Program-made: the position numbers and the translations under genes
Assembly: GCF_008369295.1 (NCBI RefSeq)
Contig: NZ_VOBG01000002.1
Span: forward strand, 62,001 to 126,000
DNA length: 64,000 nt
Source: Pseudomonas sp. ANT_H4
GTDB lineage: Bacteria; Pseudomonadota; Gammaproteobacteria; Pseudomonadales; Pseudomonadaceae
Direction: 5' to 3'
Notes under the pieces: model-generated
What the model was told of the DNA's origin: nothing
The model's input: the letters and a program-made list of their open reading frames with translations, nothing else
Databases searched by the model: none
In this document: positions 29,834 to 38,693 of the stretch, piece after piece
Position numbering within the stretch: the stretch's first letter is position 1
How the letters are laid out: the number at the start of each line of letters is the position of its first letter

Positions 29834-31132
29834 TTAGTGCAACTTGAGCCTCGGCTCCGTACCGCGCCCAATCTTGCTGCCCAGCATCAACATCATTGTG
29901 CGGAAGAAGCCATACAGCGCCATCTGGTGCATGCGATACAGCGACACATAAAACATCCGCGCCAACCAGCCTTCCAGCATCACGCTGCCGGTCAGGTTGC
30001 CCATCAAGTTACCCACCGCTGAAAAACGCGACAACGAGATCAGCGATCCATAGTCGGTGTACTTGTAGGTGGGCAACGCCTTGCCTTCAATGCGCAATTT
30101 CAGCGATTTTGCCAGCAACGACGCCTGCTGGTGAGCCGCCTGCGCCCGTGGTGGCACGTTGTGGTCGGTGCCCGGTTGTGGGCAGGCCGCGCAATCACCG
30201 AAGGCGAAGATGTTTTCGTCACGGGTGGTTTGCAGGGTCGGCAAGACCTGCAGTTGGTTGATGCGGTTGGTTTCCAGCCCGGCAATGTCCTTGAGAAAAC
30301 CTGGTGCGCGAATCCCAGCAGCCCAGACCTTCAGGCTGGCAGGAATTACCTGGCCGCTGCTGGTGATCAGGCTGTCGGCGGTCACTTCACTGACTGCTGC
30401 ATTGGTCAGCACCGTAACCCCGAGTTTCTCCAGGGTATTATGCACCGGCCCGCCAATGCGCTCTGGCAGGGCAGGCAACACCCGTGGCCCGGCTTCGATC
30501 AGGGTGATGTGCATGTTTTCCGGTTTGATCCGGCCCAGGCCATAGGCTGCCAGTTCGTGGGCGGCGTTATGTAACTCGGCAGCCAGTTCAACACCGGTCG
30601 CGCCGGCGCCGACGATAGCCACGCTGATCTGTTCCACTGCATCGGTCTGCCCGGCGTGGGCGCGCAAATAGTGATTGAGCAGTTGCTGATGGAAACGCTC
30701 GGCCTGTTTGCGGGTGTCGAGGAACAGGCAGTGTTGCGCTGCGCCCGCGGTGCCGAAGTCATTGGTCGTGCTGCCGACGGCGATGACCAGGCTGTCATAG
30801 CTCAGCTCACGGGCGGGCACCAATTCCAGGCCTTGTTCGTCGAGGGTGGCGGCCAGTTGGATTTTTTTCTGCTCGCGATCAAGCCCACTCATGCGCCCCA
30901 GCTGGAACTCGAAGTGGTTCCATTTTGCCTGGGCGACATAGTTGAGTTCATCTTCCGAAGAATTCAGCGAGCCCGCTGCCACCTCGTGCAGTAATGGTTT
31001 CCAGATGTGGGTGAGGTTGGCGTCCACCAGCGTGATGCTGGCTGTGCCGCGCTTGCCCAAAGTCTTACCCAGGTGGGTAGCCAACTCCAGGCCGCCGGCG
31101 CCGCCGCCGACGATAATAATACGATGGGTCAT
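29834..31132 (-). CDS. ndh: Type II NADH dehydrogenase
   Basis: A 432-residue non-proton-pumping NADH:quinone oxidoreductase on the inner face of the membrane. The N-terminal FAD site is IIIVGGGAGGLELATHLG and the NADH site is VAIVGAGATGVELAAEL near residue 170. The C-terminal region has hydrophobic and basic residues that would anchor it to the membrane. The ATG at 31132 is five codons inside the longest frame and gives the conserved start. Two small genes on the same strand lie upstream. Confidence 0.93.
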   Translation of the reverse strand: MTHRIIIVGGGAGGLELATHLGKTLGKRGTASITLVDANLTHIWKPLLHEVAAGSLNSSEDELNYVAQAKWNHFEFQLGRMSGLDREQKKIQLAATLDEQGLELVPARELSYDSLVIAVGSTTNDFGTAGAAQHCLFLDTRKQAERFHQQLLNHYLRAHAGQTDAVEQISVAIVGAGATGVELAAELHNAAHELAAYGLGRIKPENMHITLIEAGPRVLPALPERIGGPVHNTLEKLGVTVLTNAAVSEVTADSLITSSGQVIPASLKVWAAGIRAPGFLKDIAGLETNRINQLQVLPTLQTTRDENIFAFGDCAACPQPGTDHNVPPRAQAAHQQASLLAKSLKLRIEGKALPTYKYTDYGSLISLSRFSAVGNLMGNLTGSVMLEGWLARMFYVSLYRMHQMALYGFFRTMMLMLGSKIGRGTEPRLKLH

Positions 31133-31192
31133 GGGGATATCTCGCAAGGCTAAAAGAAATCGGTGCAGTTACCCGAGCGAGCGCCAGGCAGC

Positions 31193-31366
31193 TCATAGCG
31201 TCAGGTAACTCAAAAGGCGGCTCAGCAGACCCAGCCCGATCACTATCACCAGGACCACACCAAGGAGCAGCCACGGCCGGAAAGGCTTGCGCTCGACCTG
31301 GTTCTGGGACAGTTGCAGGTACTCTTCGACATGTTGTTGGTCGTCGGGGTTCAAGCGGCTGGTCAT
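31193..31366 (-). CDS. DUF3094-type small membrane protein (57 aa)
   Basis: A 57-residue protein: a polar N-terminus (MTSRLNPDDQQHVEEYL) followed by one transmembrane helix (WLLLGVVLVIVIGLGLLSRLL). This layout fits the DUF3094 family of Pseudomonas. The start at 31366 was preferred over a frame extension to 31393. Function unknown. Same strand as ndh, 60 bases upstream of it. Confidence 0.72.
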   Translation of the reverse strand: MTSRLNPDDQQHVEEYLQLSQNQVERKPFRPWLLLGVVLVIVIGLGLLSRLLSYLTL

Positions 31367-31455
31367 AAGGGCCTCGTCAGGTAGACGTTGCAAAAGGGAG
31401 CCACATTACAGCCGTGCGATTGGCGGCATTGCCAGCAGCATAGTCGTTGATCGAT

Positions 31456-32085
31456 TCACAGGCTGATGCCGACATCAAACACTATGCTGCGCCCCAGGTT
31501 GTTGCGCAAGAAATCCGGGGCCTCGGGGTGGGCGAACAGCACCCTGGCAAACGTTGGCCCCACCAATGACAAGGAACGCCAACCCTGGCGCAGGTATTCG
31601 GTGGGTGGGGGGAAGTGGCTGTTGAGGTCCAGCACCTCACGCTTGAGGCTGGCGAAGGCGATGATATCCAGCTCCCCCAGGTCCATCCCGCGCTCCTTGT
31701 AGTTATGGGCTTTCTTGCGCAGGGTCGGTGCCAGGCGCAGCAGGAACTCATGGGCGGGAATACGTTTGGGCTTGGCCTCGCGCCGCACCAATTGGCTCAG
31801 GGAGAATGCGCTGCGCCGGCGCAACAGCTCGTCGCGCCATTCGTCATTGAGGCGCCGGCCCTCGTCGAGGACAAAAAACACTTCAAAACTGGCGTCGCGA
31901 AACAGCACGTCTGGGGGCTCTTGCCCGGCGGCATGAAACTCTTCGGCACGGTAGGGCACGTTCAAGCCTTGCAGCAGGCGCTGGCAGACCCAACGCTCAC
32001 GCTCCCATTTGCGGGCATTGGACAGGAACGCGTTGGCTTGTTCGGCCGCTATGGTGAGCAGGCGCAAATAATCTGAGTCATCCAT
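31456..32085 (-). CDS. DUF1780 family protein (209 aa)
   Basis: A 209-residue soluble protein with many Arg and Glu residues, starting MDDSDYLRLLTIAAEQANAF. It resembles DUF1780 proteins, which I recall as having a restriction-endonuclease-like fold, though I can see no firm catalytic signature beyond a D...E-K-like stretch (DVLFRDASFEVFFVLDEGRR) in the middle. It precedes the DUF3094 gene on the same strand and is divergent from the coupled pair at 32188-33341. Function unknown. Confidence 0.68.
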   Translation of the reverse strand: MDDSDYLRLLTIAAEQANAFLSNARKWERERWVCQRLLQGLNVPYRAEEFHAAGQEPPDVLFRDASFEVFFVLDEGRRLNDEWRDELLRRRSAFSLSQLVRREAKPKRIPAHEFLLRLAPTLRKKAHNYKERGMDLGELDIIAFASLKREVLDLNSHFPPPTEYLRQGWRSLSLVGPTFARVLFAHPEAPDFLRNNLGRSIVFDVGISL

Positions 32086-32187
32086 GGCTAAAGCTTAGCG
32101 TTCAAATGATGACCGCAGGAAGTCCCGCGTCAAAAGGTCGGTGTAGACTGGCCACTTGATGGCTATCCCTGGCATGAGGAGTATGTG

Positions 32188-32655
32188 GTGAAGTTTTTTG
32201 TCGTGGTGTTCTTGAGCCTTTTTCCCCTTTGGGCCCAGGCCGTCGAAGTGGGCGAACAAGTGGCGCCCTGGACCCTGCTCGATCAATTCGACGTGGCCTA
32301 CACCCTCGATAACCAAGCGAAAATCTTGCTGGTGGCGCGCAGTATGGACGCCGCCAAACGGGTAGATACGGCGCTGCAAGGCCGGCCCCAAGGCTATCTG
32401 GAGGCGCGGCATGTGGTGTTTGTTGCCGACATTCAGCGTATGCCCAGGCTGGTCGCCAAGTTGTTCGCGGTTCCGGCGATGCAGGCTTACAACTACCGCG
32501 TCATGCTCGATCGCGACGCGCGGATCGTTCCCCGTTATCCGGCGCCTGTGGATAAAGTGCTGTGGCTGCAACTGGACAACGGCAAGCTGGTGGCGCGACA
32601 CGAATACAGCTCTGCCTGCGAACTGCGCCAAGCCCTGGAGCAGGTGAAGCCGTGA
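32188..32655 (+). CDS. Periplasmic hypothetical protein with redoxin-like layout (155 aa)
   Basis: A signal peptide (MKFFVVVFLSLFPLWAQA) is followed by about 135 residues arranged like a thioredoxin-like domain (VGEQVAPWTLLDQFDVAYTL, then KILLVARSMD), but without a CxxC active site. Starts are ambiguous: GTG at 32185 or 32188; the second is 6 bases from GAGGAG. The stop overlaps the next gene by 4 bases (GTGA), so the two are translated together. It corresponds by position to PA4534. Function unknown. Confidence 0.7.
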   Translation: MKFFVVVFLSLFPLWAQAVEVGEQVAPWTLLDQFDVAYTLDNQAKILLVARSMDAAKRVDTALQGRPQGYLEARHVVFVADIQRMPRLVAKLFAVPAMQAYNYRVMLDRDARIVPRYPAPVDKVLWLQLDNGKLVARHEYSSACELRQALEQVKP

Positions 32656-33341
32656 TCAGCGCAGCCGTGCTTGCGCCAGAAACCCTTATCATCGGCTGGC
32701 TGCTGTACGCCCCGGTGGTGATGTGGGCGGTCCTGCGTGCGCCCTGGGTCGAGCTGTTTGCTGACCGGCGACGTCAGCACCTGCTGTTTGGCACGATGTT
32801 CGCGCTATTCATGTTGTGGCTGGTACGGCGGGATTTCGACACTGGCGTGTCTTACCACTTTATCGGCATGACCGCCGTGACCCTGTTGCTCGACTGGCCC
32901 CTGGCAATCGTCGCGGGGCTGATCGCGCAAGTCGGCCTGGTGCTGCTCGGCCGCCAAGACTTGGCGGCGGTCGGGGTCAACGGCATGTTGCTGGTCCTGT
33001 TGCCGGTGTTGGTCACCGAAGCCTGCGCGTTGCTGGTGGAGCGAGCCCGGCCGCGCAATCCATTTGTGTACATCTTCTGTTCCGGCTTTTTTGCGGCGGC
33101 TCTGTCGGCATTGCTGTGTCTGTTGGTAGGGTTGGGGCTGTTGTGGTTTGACGGGCGCTTTGCGATGCCTGAATGGCTGGAGGATTTCGTCGGTTACCTG
33201 TGGCTGATCATTTTCCCCGAAGCCTTTATCAACGGCATGGTAATCAGTGCGCTGGTGGTGTTTCGCCCAGAATGGCTGGAAACCTTCAACCGCACACGGT
33301 ACCTCTCGGCGCCCTGGAAGGACGACGATTCGCGGTCTTGA
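32652..33341 (+). CDS. CbiM/ECF-permease-like inner membrane protein
   Basis: A 229-residue protein with about six or seven transmembrane helices, resembling the S-component family of cobalt/nickel ECF transporters (YHFIGMTAVTLLLDWPLAIVAG). The Met-His start that coordinates metal in CbiM and NikM is missing (here MISAAVLAP), and no EcfA or EcfT gene is nearby. The GTG at 32652 overlaps the preceding stop; the longest frame to 32562 only runs antisense-like through that gene. A metal or small-molecule role linked to its periplasmic partner is an inference. Confidence 0.7.
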   Translation: MISAAVLAPETLIIGWLLYAPVVMWAVLRAPWVELFADRRRQHLLFGTMFALFMLWLVRRDFDTGVSYHFIGMTAVTLLLDWPLAIVAGLIAQVGLVLLGRQDLAAVGVNGMLLVLLPVLVTEACALLVERARPRNPFVYIFCSGFFAAALSALLCLLVGLGLLWFDGRFAMPEWLEDFVGYLWLIIFPEAFINGMVISALVVFRPEWLETFNRTRYLSAPWKDDDSRS

Positions 33342-33404
33342 TCCAGGTCAAATCCTGGGCAGGCAAGTGGTCTCATGCTCTGCGAAACTTCCAGGAGCAC
33401 GATC

Positions 33405-33620
33405 ATGAGTGTGTACGAGTGGGCACGGCAGGAGTTACGCAGAAGCCAGGATGCGGCACAGGAAATCGGTTTTGATCCGGGTTTGAGCCTGCGCGCCCTG
33501 CTCAGTGCGGTGGTGCAGCAGAGCAAGGGCGTGCGCAGCGTCGAGGACCTGGCCGACGAGTTGCAATTTCTCGCGGAGAACCTCGACGATCAGCAGGATT
33601 ACGGCTTTATGCGGCCTTAG
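33405..33620 (+). CDS. Small conserved hypothetical protein (71 aa)
   Basis: A 71-residue acidic, helical protein ([20 protein letters not shown]...). The ATG at 33405 follows a CAGGAGCACG site. The frame ends in a 4-base overlap with the convergent yacG. It corresponds by position to PA4532. No motif indicates function. Confidence 0.7.
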   Translation: MSVYEWARQELRRSQDAAQEIGFDPGLSLRALLSAVVQQSKGVRSVEDLADELQFLAENLDDQQDYGFMRP

Positions 33621-33817
33621 TGTTTTGGTTGAAGGTCTTCAGAGAACAGCTCGTCCTCGGCGTCCGGGCTGAGCGCAATCTTGTGTTCTTCCGACGCCCA
33701 GGCACCCAGGTCGATCAGTTTGCAGCGGTCCGAGCAGAACGGCCGGTTGGTGTTGGTCTCTTTCCATTCCACGGGCGCGCCGCAGGTTGGGCATTCGACT
33801 GTCAAGGGTTGGCTCAT
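33617..33817 (-). CDS. yacG: DNA gyrase inhibitor YacG
   Basis: A 66-residue zinc finger protein. Zinc ligands are CPTCG near residue 9 and [12 protein letters not shown] near residue 28; the C-terminal tail is acidic. E. coli YacG binds GyrB and inhibits gyrase. It overlaps coaE by 4 bases, the usual coaE-yacG pairing, here extended by pilD and pilC upstream. Confidence 0.93.
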   Translation of the reverse strand: MSQPLTVECPTCGAPVEWKETNTNRPFCSDRCKLIDLGAWASEEHKIALSPDAEDELFSEDLQPKH

Positions 33818-34437
33818 GATCGGCCTCCACGCAAAGTAAGGTAAAAGTGGTGCAGTCGCTCGACCTCGCTGTGCAGCCAGGCCAGGTCTTGGTCATTGAC
33901 CAGCACATCGTCGGCATGGCGCAAGCGGTCTTCCCGAGTGGCCTGGGCCTTGAGAATCGCCTGCACCTGTTCTTCGCTGATGCCGTCGCGCTGAAGGGTA
34001 CGCTGAATCTGTAGCGATTGCGGCACGTCGATCACCAGGACTCGCTGAGTCATGGTGTACTGACCGGATTCGATCAGCAGCGGCGACACTAGGATCGCAT
34101 AAGGCGATTGGGCTCGCGCCAAATGGCTGCGAATCTCTTCGTCAATCAGCGGATGCAGCAAAGCTTCCAGCCAGCGGCGTTCTTCGGGGACTTCGAAGAT
34201 CCGCTTGCGCAGGGCTGCGCGGTCCAATTGGCCATCGGGCAGCAGAACATCAGCGCCAAAATGCTCGGCAATACTCGCCAGTGCCGGCCTTCCGGGTTCG
34301 ACCACCCAGCGGGCAGCGTGGTCGGCGTCAATCAGGTCCACGCCAAGGTCGACAAAGTGCTGGGCCGCCGCGCTTTTGCCACTGCCGATGCCGCCAGTGA
34401 GGCCAAGAATCCAGGGTGTTGCAACAGGAGTGGTCAT
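33814..34437 (-). CDS. coaE: Dephospho-CoA kinase
   Basis: A 207-residue P-loop kinase for the last step of coenzyme A synthesis. The P-loop is [11 protein letters not shown] near residue 12; [13 protein letters not shown] is the substrate-binding DADx segment. Length fits. Overlaps pilD by 4 bases and yacG by 4 bases, so pilC-pilD-coaE-yacG form one tightly coupled operon. Confidence 0.95.
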   Translation of the reverse strand: MTTPVATPWILGLTGGIGSGKSAAAQHFVDLGVDLIDADHAARWVVEPGRPALASIAEHFGADVLLPDGQLDRAALRKRIFEVPEERRWLEALLHPLIDEEIRSHLARAQSPYAILVSPLLIESGQYTMTQRVLVIDVPQSLQIQRTLQRDGISEEQVQAILKAQATREDRLRHADDVLVNDQDLAWLHSEVERLHHFYLTLRGGRS

Positions 34438-35306
34438 CTGAAACCGACAGACTGCAAATAGAAGTCGGTTATTTGACCACCCCAGAGCAATGCAATCCAG
34501 CCGGCAATGGCCAGATAAGGACCAAAAGGCATAGGTGTCGACGTCTGGGCGTTACGTAGCCGTAGCAGGATCAGGCCCGTTATCGCCCCGACCAACGAGG
34601 CGAGCAACAGCGTCATCGGCAGGATTTGCCAGCCGCCCCAGGCGCCGAGCATGGCCAGCAGCTTGAAATCGCCATGGCCCATGCCGTCCTTGCCGGTGAT
34701 CAGTTTGAACAGCCAGAACACCGACCACAGGCTCATGTAGCCAGCAACCGCGCCCCATAGCGCGTCAGGCGGCGACACAAGCAGGCCAAACTGATTGACG
34801 ATCAACCCGAGCCAGAGCAGGGGCAATACCAGCACATCTGGCAACAATTGATGATCAGCATCGATCAAGGTCATCGCAATCAGGCCCCAGCTCAACAGCA
34901 ATACCCCACCGGCCTGCCAACCGAAGCCGTAATGCCAGGCAATGAACGCCGAGATTAGCCCGCATGCCAACTCGACGAGGGGGTAGCGTGCACTAATGGG
35001 GTTATGGCACCCCGCGCAGCGGCCTCTGAGCAGCAGGTAACTGAGCAGTGGAATGTTTTCCCAGGGGCGAATTGGCCGCGAGCAGTGCGGGCAACAGGAG
35101 TTGGGGTGCAGCAGGTTGTAGGTTGGGCCGCTTGGCTCCGGGGGCAGGCCCAGTACTTCATGGGCCTGCCCCCGCCATTCCCGCTCCAGCATCTTTGGCA
35201 GGCGCCACACCAGCACGTTGAGGAAACTTCCGATGATCAGGCCAAGCACCAGCGCGATCCATACGAACACCCATGGCTGATCGGTCAGCACTTCGTTCAG
35301 TGGCAT
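34434..35306 (-). CDS. pilD: Prepilin peptidase / N-methyltransferase PilD
   Basis: A 290-residue inner membrane enzyme that cleaves and N-methylates prepilins. Near residues 72-101 are two Cys pairs (CPHC and CAGC) of the cytoplasmic zinc-binding loop. The catalytic aspartates lie in DADHQLLPD and [10 protein letters not shown]. The ATG at 35306 gives the same length as PAO1 PilD; a TTG two codons upstream overlaps the pilC stop. Its substrates here should be PilA and the minor pilins at 18.8-21.8 kb, and probably type II secretion pseudopilins elsewhere. Confidence 0.95.
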   Translation of the reverse strand: MPLNEVLTDQPWVFVWIALVLGLIIGSFLNVLVWRLPKMLEREWRGQAHEVLGLPPEPSGPTYNLLHPNSCCPHCSRPIRPWENIPLLSYLLLRGRCAGCHNPISARYPLVELACGLISAFIAWHYGFGWQAGGVLLLSWGLIAMTLIDADHQLLPDVLVLPLLWLGLIVNQFGLLVSPPDALWGAVAGYMSLWSVFWLFKLITGKDGMGHGDFKLLAMLGAWGGWQILPMTLLLASLVGAITGLILLRLRNAQTSTPMPFGPYLAIAGWIALLWGGQITDFYLQSVGFR

Positions 35307-35308
35307 GC

Positions 35309-36517
35309 TCAAAACGCCGCGCCGAGTTGGAAGATTGGCAGGTACATGGCCACCACCAGCGCCCCGACAATGCCGCCGAGCACTACCATTATCAGCGGCT
35401 CCATGAGGCTGGTGAGGCTGTCCACCATATTGTCGACGTCCGCTTCGTAATGGTTGGCAACTTTTTCCAGCATGCTGTCCAGGGTGCCCGACTCCTCACC
35501 GATGGCGGTCATCTGAATAGCCATGCCCGCAAATAGGCCACTGCAAGCCATGGTCTGGTTCAACTGCATCCCTGTTGATACATCCTGGCGCATACGATTG
35601 ATTGCCTGTCTGAATAGTCCGTTGCCGGCGGTCCCTGCCACCGAATCCAATGCCTGCGCCAGCGGTACCCCGGCCGCGAAAGTGGTGGAGAGCGTACGGG
35701 CATAGCGGGCGACGGCCGACTTTTTCAGCAGTGTGCCTGTCAGTGGGATTTTCAACAAACTGGCATCCAGCCAGTGGCGAAAGCCGGGTGATCGGCGATG
35801 GATGTGGCGCAGGCCGAAAACACTGGTACCCAAGGCCAGTACGAGCATCCACCAGGCTTGTTGCATGAATTCGGACAGCGCAATGACCATCAAGGTAAAA
35901 GCCGGCAACTGTGCATCAACCCCGGCAAAAAGCCCCTGGAACTGCGGCACGACATGGATCAACAGGATGGCGCTGACGACAGTGGCGACAACCAGCACTG
36001 CCAGCGGGTAGGTCATTGCCTTCTTGATCCTGGCCTTGAGTTGTTGGCTTTTTTCCAGATGGATTGCCACGCGCTCCAGAAGGGTTTCCAGGGCGCCAGC
36101 CTGTTCACCTGCTGCGATCAGGTTGCAGTACAGCTCGTCGAAATACTGCGGTTTTTTAAAAAGGGCGACGGCCAGGCTGCTGCCAGCGGCGATCTCTTGC
36201 TTCAGTCCATGCACCAGCGAGCGCATATGCCGATTGTCGAAGCCTTCGCAGATGATGTCGAAGGCCTGCAACATTGGAATGCCTGCTTTCAACAGAGTCG
36301 CCAGTTGGCGGGTGAACAGGGCGATGTCGGCGGGGCTGATGGGGTGTCGGATGTTCGCAAGAATGCGGGACCTTTTCCATACCCTACCGGGGCGGATTCC
36401 TTGCCGGCGCAGCTGCGCCTTGATCAGGGCGCGATTGTGGCCACTGGTTTCGCCGGACACCTTGCGGCCGTTCTGGTGGGTGCCTTCCCAAGCGTAGATC
36501 ACGGATACATCATTCAT
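35309..36517 (-). CDS. pilC: Type IV pilus platform protein PilC
   Basis: A 402-residue GspF-family inner membrane protein. Two repeated GspF domains (about 65-190 and 270-395) each end in a hydrophobic helix; the motifs FTRQLATLLKAGIP and YARTLSTTFAAGVP mark the repeats. It is complete, with a start close to that of the family. In P. aeruginosa pilB, the assembly ATPase, lies between pilA and pilC; here only 215 bases separate pilC from pilA. Confidence 0.93.
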   Translation of the reverse strand: MNDVSVIYAWEGTHQNGRKVSGETSGHNRALIKAQLRRQGIRPGRVWKRSRILANIRHPISPADIALFTRQLATLLKAGIPMLQAFDIICEGFDNRHMRSLVHGLKQEIAAGSSLAVALFKKPQYFDELYCNLIAAGEQAGALETLLERVAIHLEKSQQLKARIKKAMTYPLAVLVVATVVSAILLIHVVPQFQGLFAGVDAQLPAFTLMVIALSEFMQQAWWMLVLALGTSVFGLRHIHRRSPGFRHWLDASLLKIPLTGTLLKKSAVARYARTLSTTFAAGVPLAQALDSVAGTAGNGLFRQAINRMRQDVSTGMQLNQTMACSGLFAGMAIQMTAIGEESGTLDSMLEKVANHYEADVDNMVDSLTSLMEPLIMVVLGGIVGALVVAMYLPIFQLGAAF

Positions 36518-36670
36518 TTCGCACTACCTCACTCGGACAGGTGAAGATCTACAGCTTAGTCACCAGTGTGTGTCCGGCAGGAAGGCGGTAACTGAAAAAA
36601 TGTCAGATTGTGCGTCTTGTGCGCGATTGGCCGGACGCGGGTGAGTACACTGGCGCGGTTGCTGAGGACA

Positions 36671-36686
36671 GGGCACAGGATGTGCT
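36671..36686 (+). promoter_or_regulatory. Candidate sigma-54 promoter of pilA
   Basis: GGGCACAGGATGTGCT fits TGGCAC-N5-TTGCW with two mismatches; the essential GG and GC are present and spaced by 10 bases. It is about 47 bases upstream of the pilA ATG. In P. aeruginosa pilA is sigma-54 dependent and needs PilR. Confidence 0.5.
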
Positions 36687-36732
36687 TTGCTATGGGGGCG
36701 TGAGCCCCGTCTTATTCTGGAGAGTGAGTGTG

Positions 36733-37146
36733 ATGCGTCAGAAAGGCTTTACCTTGATCGAGTTGTTGATCGTCGTGGCGATCATCGGCATCTTGGCCAC
36801 TATCGGGCTGCCCATTTATACCAAGCACCAGGCCAAGGCCAAGTTCACGGCGGGCCTGGCGGAAATTTCCGCATTGAAAGCAGGCTTTGAGGACACCCTC
36901 AACCAGGGGGCTGCTCCGACCTTGGCATTGATCGGCGGCACCAGCCCGACGGCCAATTGCACGATCACCGTAACGGGTGACGTCGCCACGGGCGCCGGCT
37001 CGATGGCCTGTGAAATTATCAATGCCCCCGCGCCAGTCCTGGGCAAGACCATCACCTTGACCCGCGGTGCCACTACCGGCTGGAAATGTTCCACCACGTC
37101 CGATGATCAATACGCTGCAAAAGGTTGCACGGCTGGCGGTGCGTGA
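36733..37146 (+). CDS. pilA: Type IV major pilin PilA
   Basis: A 137-residue prepilin: leader MRQKG cut before FTLIELLIVVAIIGILATIG, Glu at mature position 5, the usual hydrophobic spine helix, then a small globular domain with four Cys (NCTI, MACE, WKCS, KGCT). The ATG at 36733 gives the short leader; the frame extension to 36610 does not resemble a pilin. The last residues are TAGGA, with no C-terminal Ser. It stands alone between pilC (divergent) and an O-antigen-ligase-like gene. Confidence 0.93.
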   Translation: MRQKGFTLIELLIVVAIIGILATIGLPIYTKHQAKAKFTAGLAEISALKAGFEDTLNQGAAPTLALIGGTSPTANCTITVTGDVATGAGSMACEIINAPAPVLGKTITLTRGATTGWKCSTTSDDQYAAKGCTAGGA

Positions 37147-37181
37147 CCATTAAGCCGGGCAGCATTTACACGGCAATATAG

Positions 37182-37207
37182 ATCCAGTGCGGGAGCCCTG
37201 CTCCCAC
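37182..37207. repeat. Short hairpin between pilA and the ligase-like gene
   Basis: GTGCGGGAGC and GCTCCCACAC flank a 4-base loop. It resembles half of a REP element and could attenuate transcription downstream of pilA. Confidence 0.45.
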
Positions 37208-37235
37208 ACAATCCACAAGGACGTAGAGGTTGCCC

Positions 37236-38654
37236 ATGACGTTATCCGTGCAGCAACGAGGAAGCGTTTTCCTGGTGGTGGCGCTGTGTCTTCTGGCGCT
37301 GGGTATCTATCCCTCGTTCAGCACCCATGACTTGCAGCGTACGATACAAATTGTCGTGGGTTTTTGCGCGTTGATTTATGGGCTGTCGGTTTCCTCGCTG
37401 GCTTGCAGGCAACGACTGGTCGACAGGCCCGCCGCTATCGGTCTGGCGGTGATTGTTGGGCTTGGCCTGGTCTCGTCGTTGTTGGCCCATCAGCCGTCCT
37501 GGGCGCTGACTGAGCTGGCGCTGGTAATCACCTGTGGCGCCATTGCTGCTGCTCTCGCCACGCTTAGGCGCAATGGCGACGAGTCCCTTGATCGGGCATT
37601 GGTCCTCTTCGTGGTGCTGCTGTGCCTGATCAAAAGCAGTCAGTATCTATATGCTGGCGCTATCGCCTTTACCAGCGGCGAACCGGTGTTGAACACGGAC
37701 CTGCTGCTGTCAGGATTTTCCAACAAGCGCTTTTATGGCCAGTTCCAGACGTTTACCTTGCCGTTGCTGGCACTTCCTCTGCTGGCCTCGGCTACCAGTC
37801 GTGCGGTACGAAGTTGTGTGTTCGCCTTGTTGTGTGTCTGGTGGCTGATCGCGATCAGTGGCGGCACCCGCGGAACCTGGCTCGGTTTGGGAACTGCCGG
37901 GATAGTCCTGGCGTTTTTGGGCCCTTGGGGGCGTCGCTGGCTGGCTTGGCAATTGGCTGCCCTGTGTTGCGCATTGCTGCTGTACTGGTTGTTGTTCGTC
38001 GCACTGACGGGGTATCTGGGGATTGAAATCGACAATATCGCCGGCGACCGCCTGACCACCTCTCTTTCCGGGCGTGGCCCCATCTGGTGGCAGGCTTGGG
38101 ACATGATCCGCGAGCGCCCGTTGCTGGGCTTCGGGCCGATGCATTTTGCCGATATCGCCAACGACATTGCCGCTCACCCGCACCAGGCGATTCTGCAATG
38201 GGCCAGCGAGTGGGGCGTGCTGTCGACCTTGTGCGTGGCCGGGTTGGCTTTGCGGGGGATCTGGCCGACCTTGAATGTGCTGCGTCAGCAGCGCAGCGTT
38301 ATTGCACCCGTAGACCTGCTGCGCCTGTGTCTATTTGCCGCGTTGATCGGCGCATTGACCCAAGCCATGGTTGACGGCGTGATAGTGATGCCAAACTCGC
38401 AACTGTGGCTGGCGCTGGTGGTTGGTTGGCTGATGGCCTTGCACCCGTGGCGAACGTGCCCAAGCGCCACGATGCCGCTGCTGTACTGGATGTGGACGGT
38501 GCTGATTGTCCTGTCTGTTGCATTGCTGGTGTTCGTCGCAATTAGAGACGTGCCTCACATCAATGAGCGTAACCAGCATTACGTGGGCGCCAGCAAAGTA
38601 CATCTGCAGCCACGCTTCTGGGCCCAAGGGGTTATTGCACTCCCAAAGCAGTGA
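37236..38654 (+). CDS. O-antigen ligase-like membrane protein, probable pilin glycosyltransferase (TfpO/PilO type)
   Basis: A 472-residue protein with about 12 transmembrane helices and a central Wzy_C-type periplasmic loop (GRGPIWWQAWDMIRERPLLG, then HPHQAILQWASEWG near residue 315) typical of O-antigen ligases and O-oligosaccharyltransferases. Start ATG 37236; a TTG two codons earlier is possible. The location directly after pilA and before tRNA-Thr is that of tfpO in group I P. aeruginosa strains, where the product attaches an O-antigen unit to the pilin. That role here is an inference from position and family; it could instead act on lipopolysaccharide. Confidence 0.8.
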   Translation: MTLSVQQRGSVFLVVALCLLALGIYPSFSTHDLQRTIQIVVGFCALIYGLSVSSLACRQRLVDRPAAIGLAVIVGLGLVSSLLAHQPSWALTELALVITCGAIAAALATLRRNGDESLDRALVLFVVLLCLIKSSQYLYAGAIAFTSGEPVLNTDLLLSGFSNKRFYGQFQTFTLPLLALPLLASATSRAVRSCVFALLCVWWLIAISGGTRGTWLGLGTAGIVLAFLGPWGRRWLAWQLAALCCALLLYWLLFVALTGYLGIEIDNIAGDRLTTSLSGRGPIWWQAWDMIRERPLLGFGPMHFADIANDIAAHPHQAILQWASEWGVLSTLCVAGLALRGIWPTLNVLRQQRSVIAPVDLLRLCLFAALIGALTQAMVDGVIVMPNSQLWLALVVGWLMALHPWRTCPSATMPLLYWMWTVLIVLSVALLVFVAIRDVPHINERNQHYVGASKVHLQPRFWAQGVIALPKQ

Positions 38655-38693
38655 GTTGCCGGACGTCCAAGGCAGTGCTAGCTTTAGCCTACC

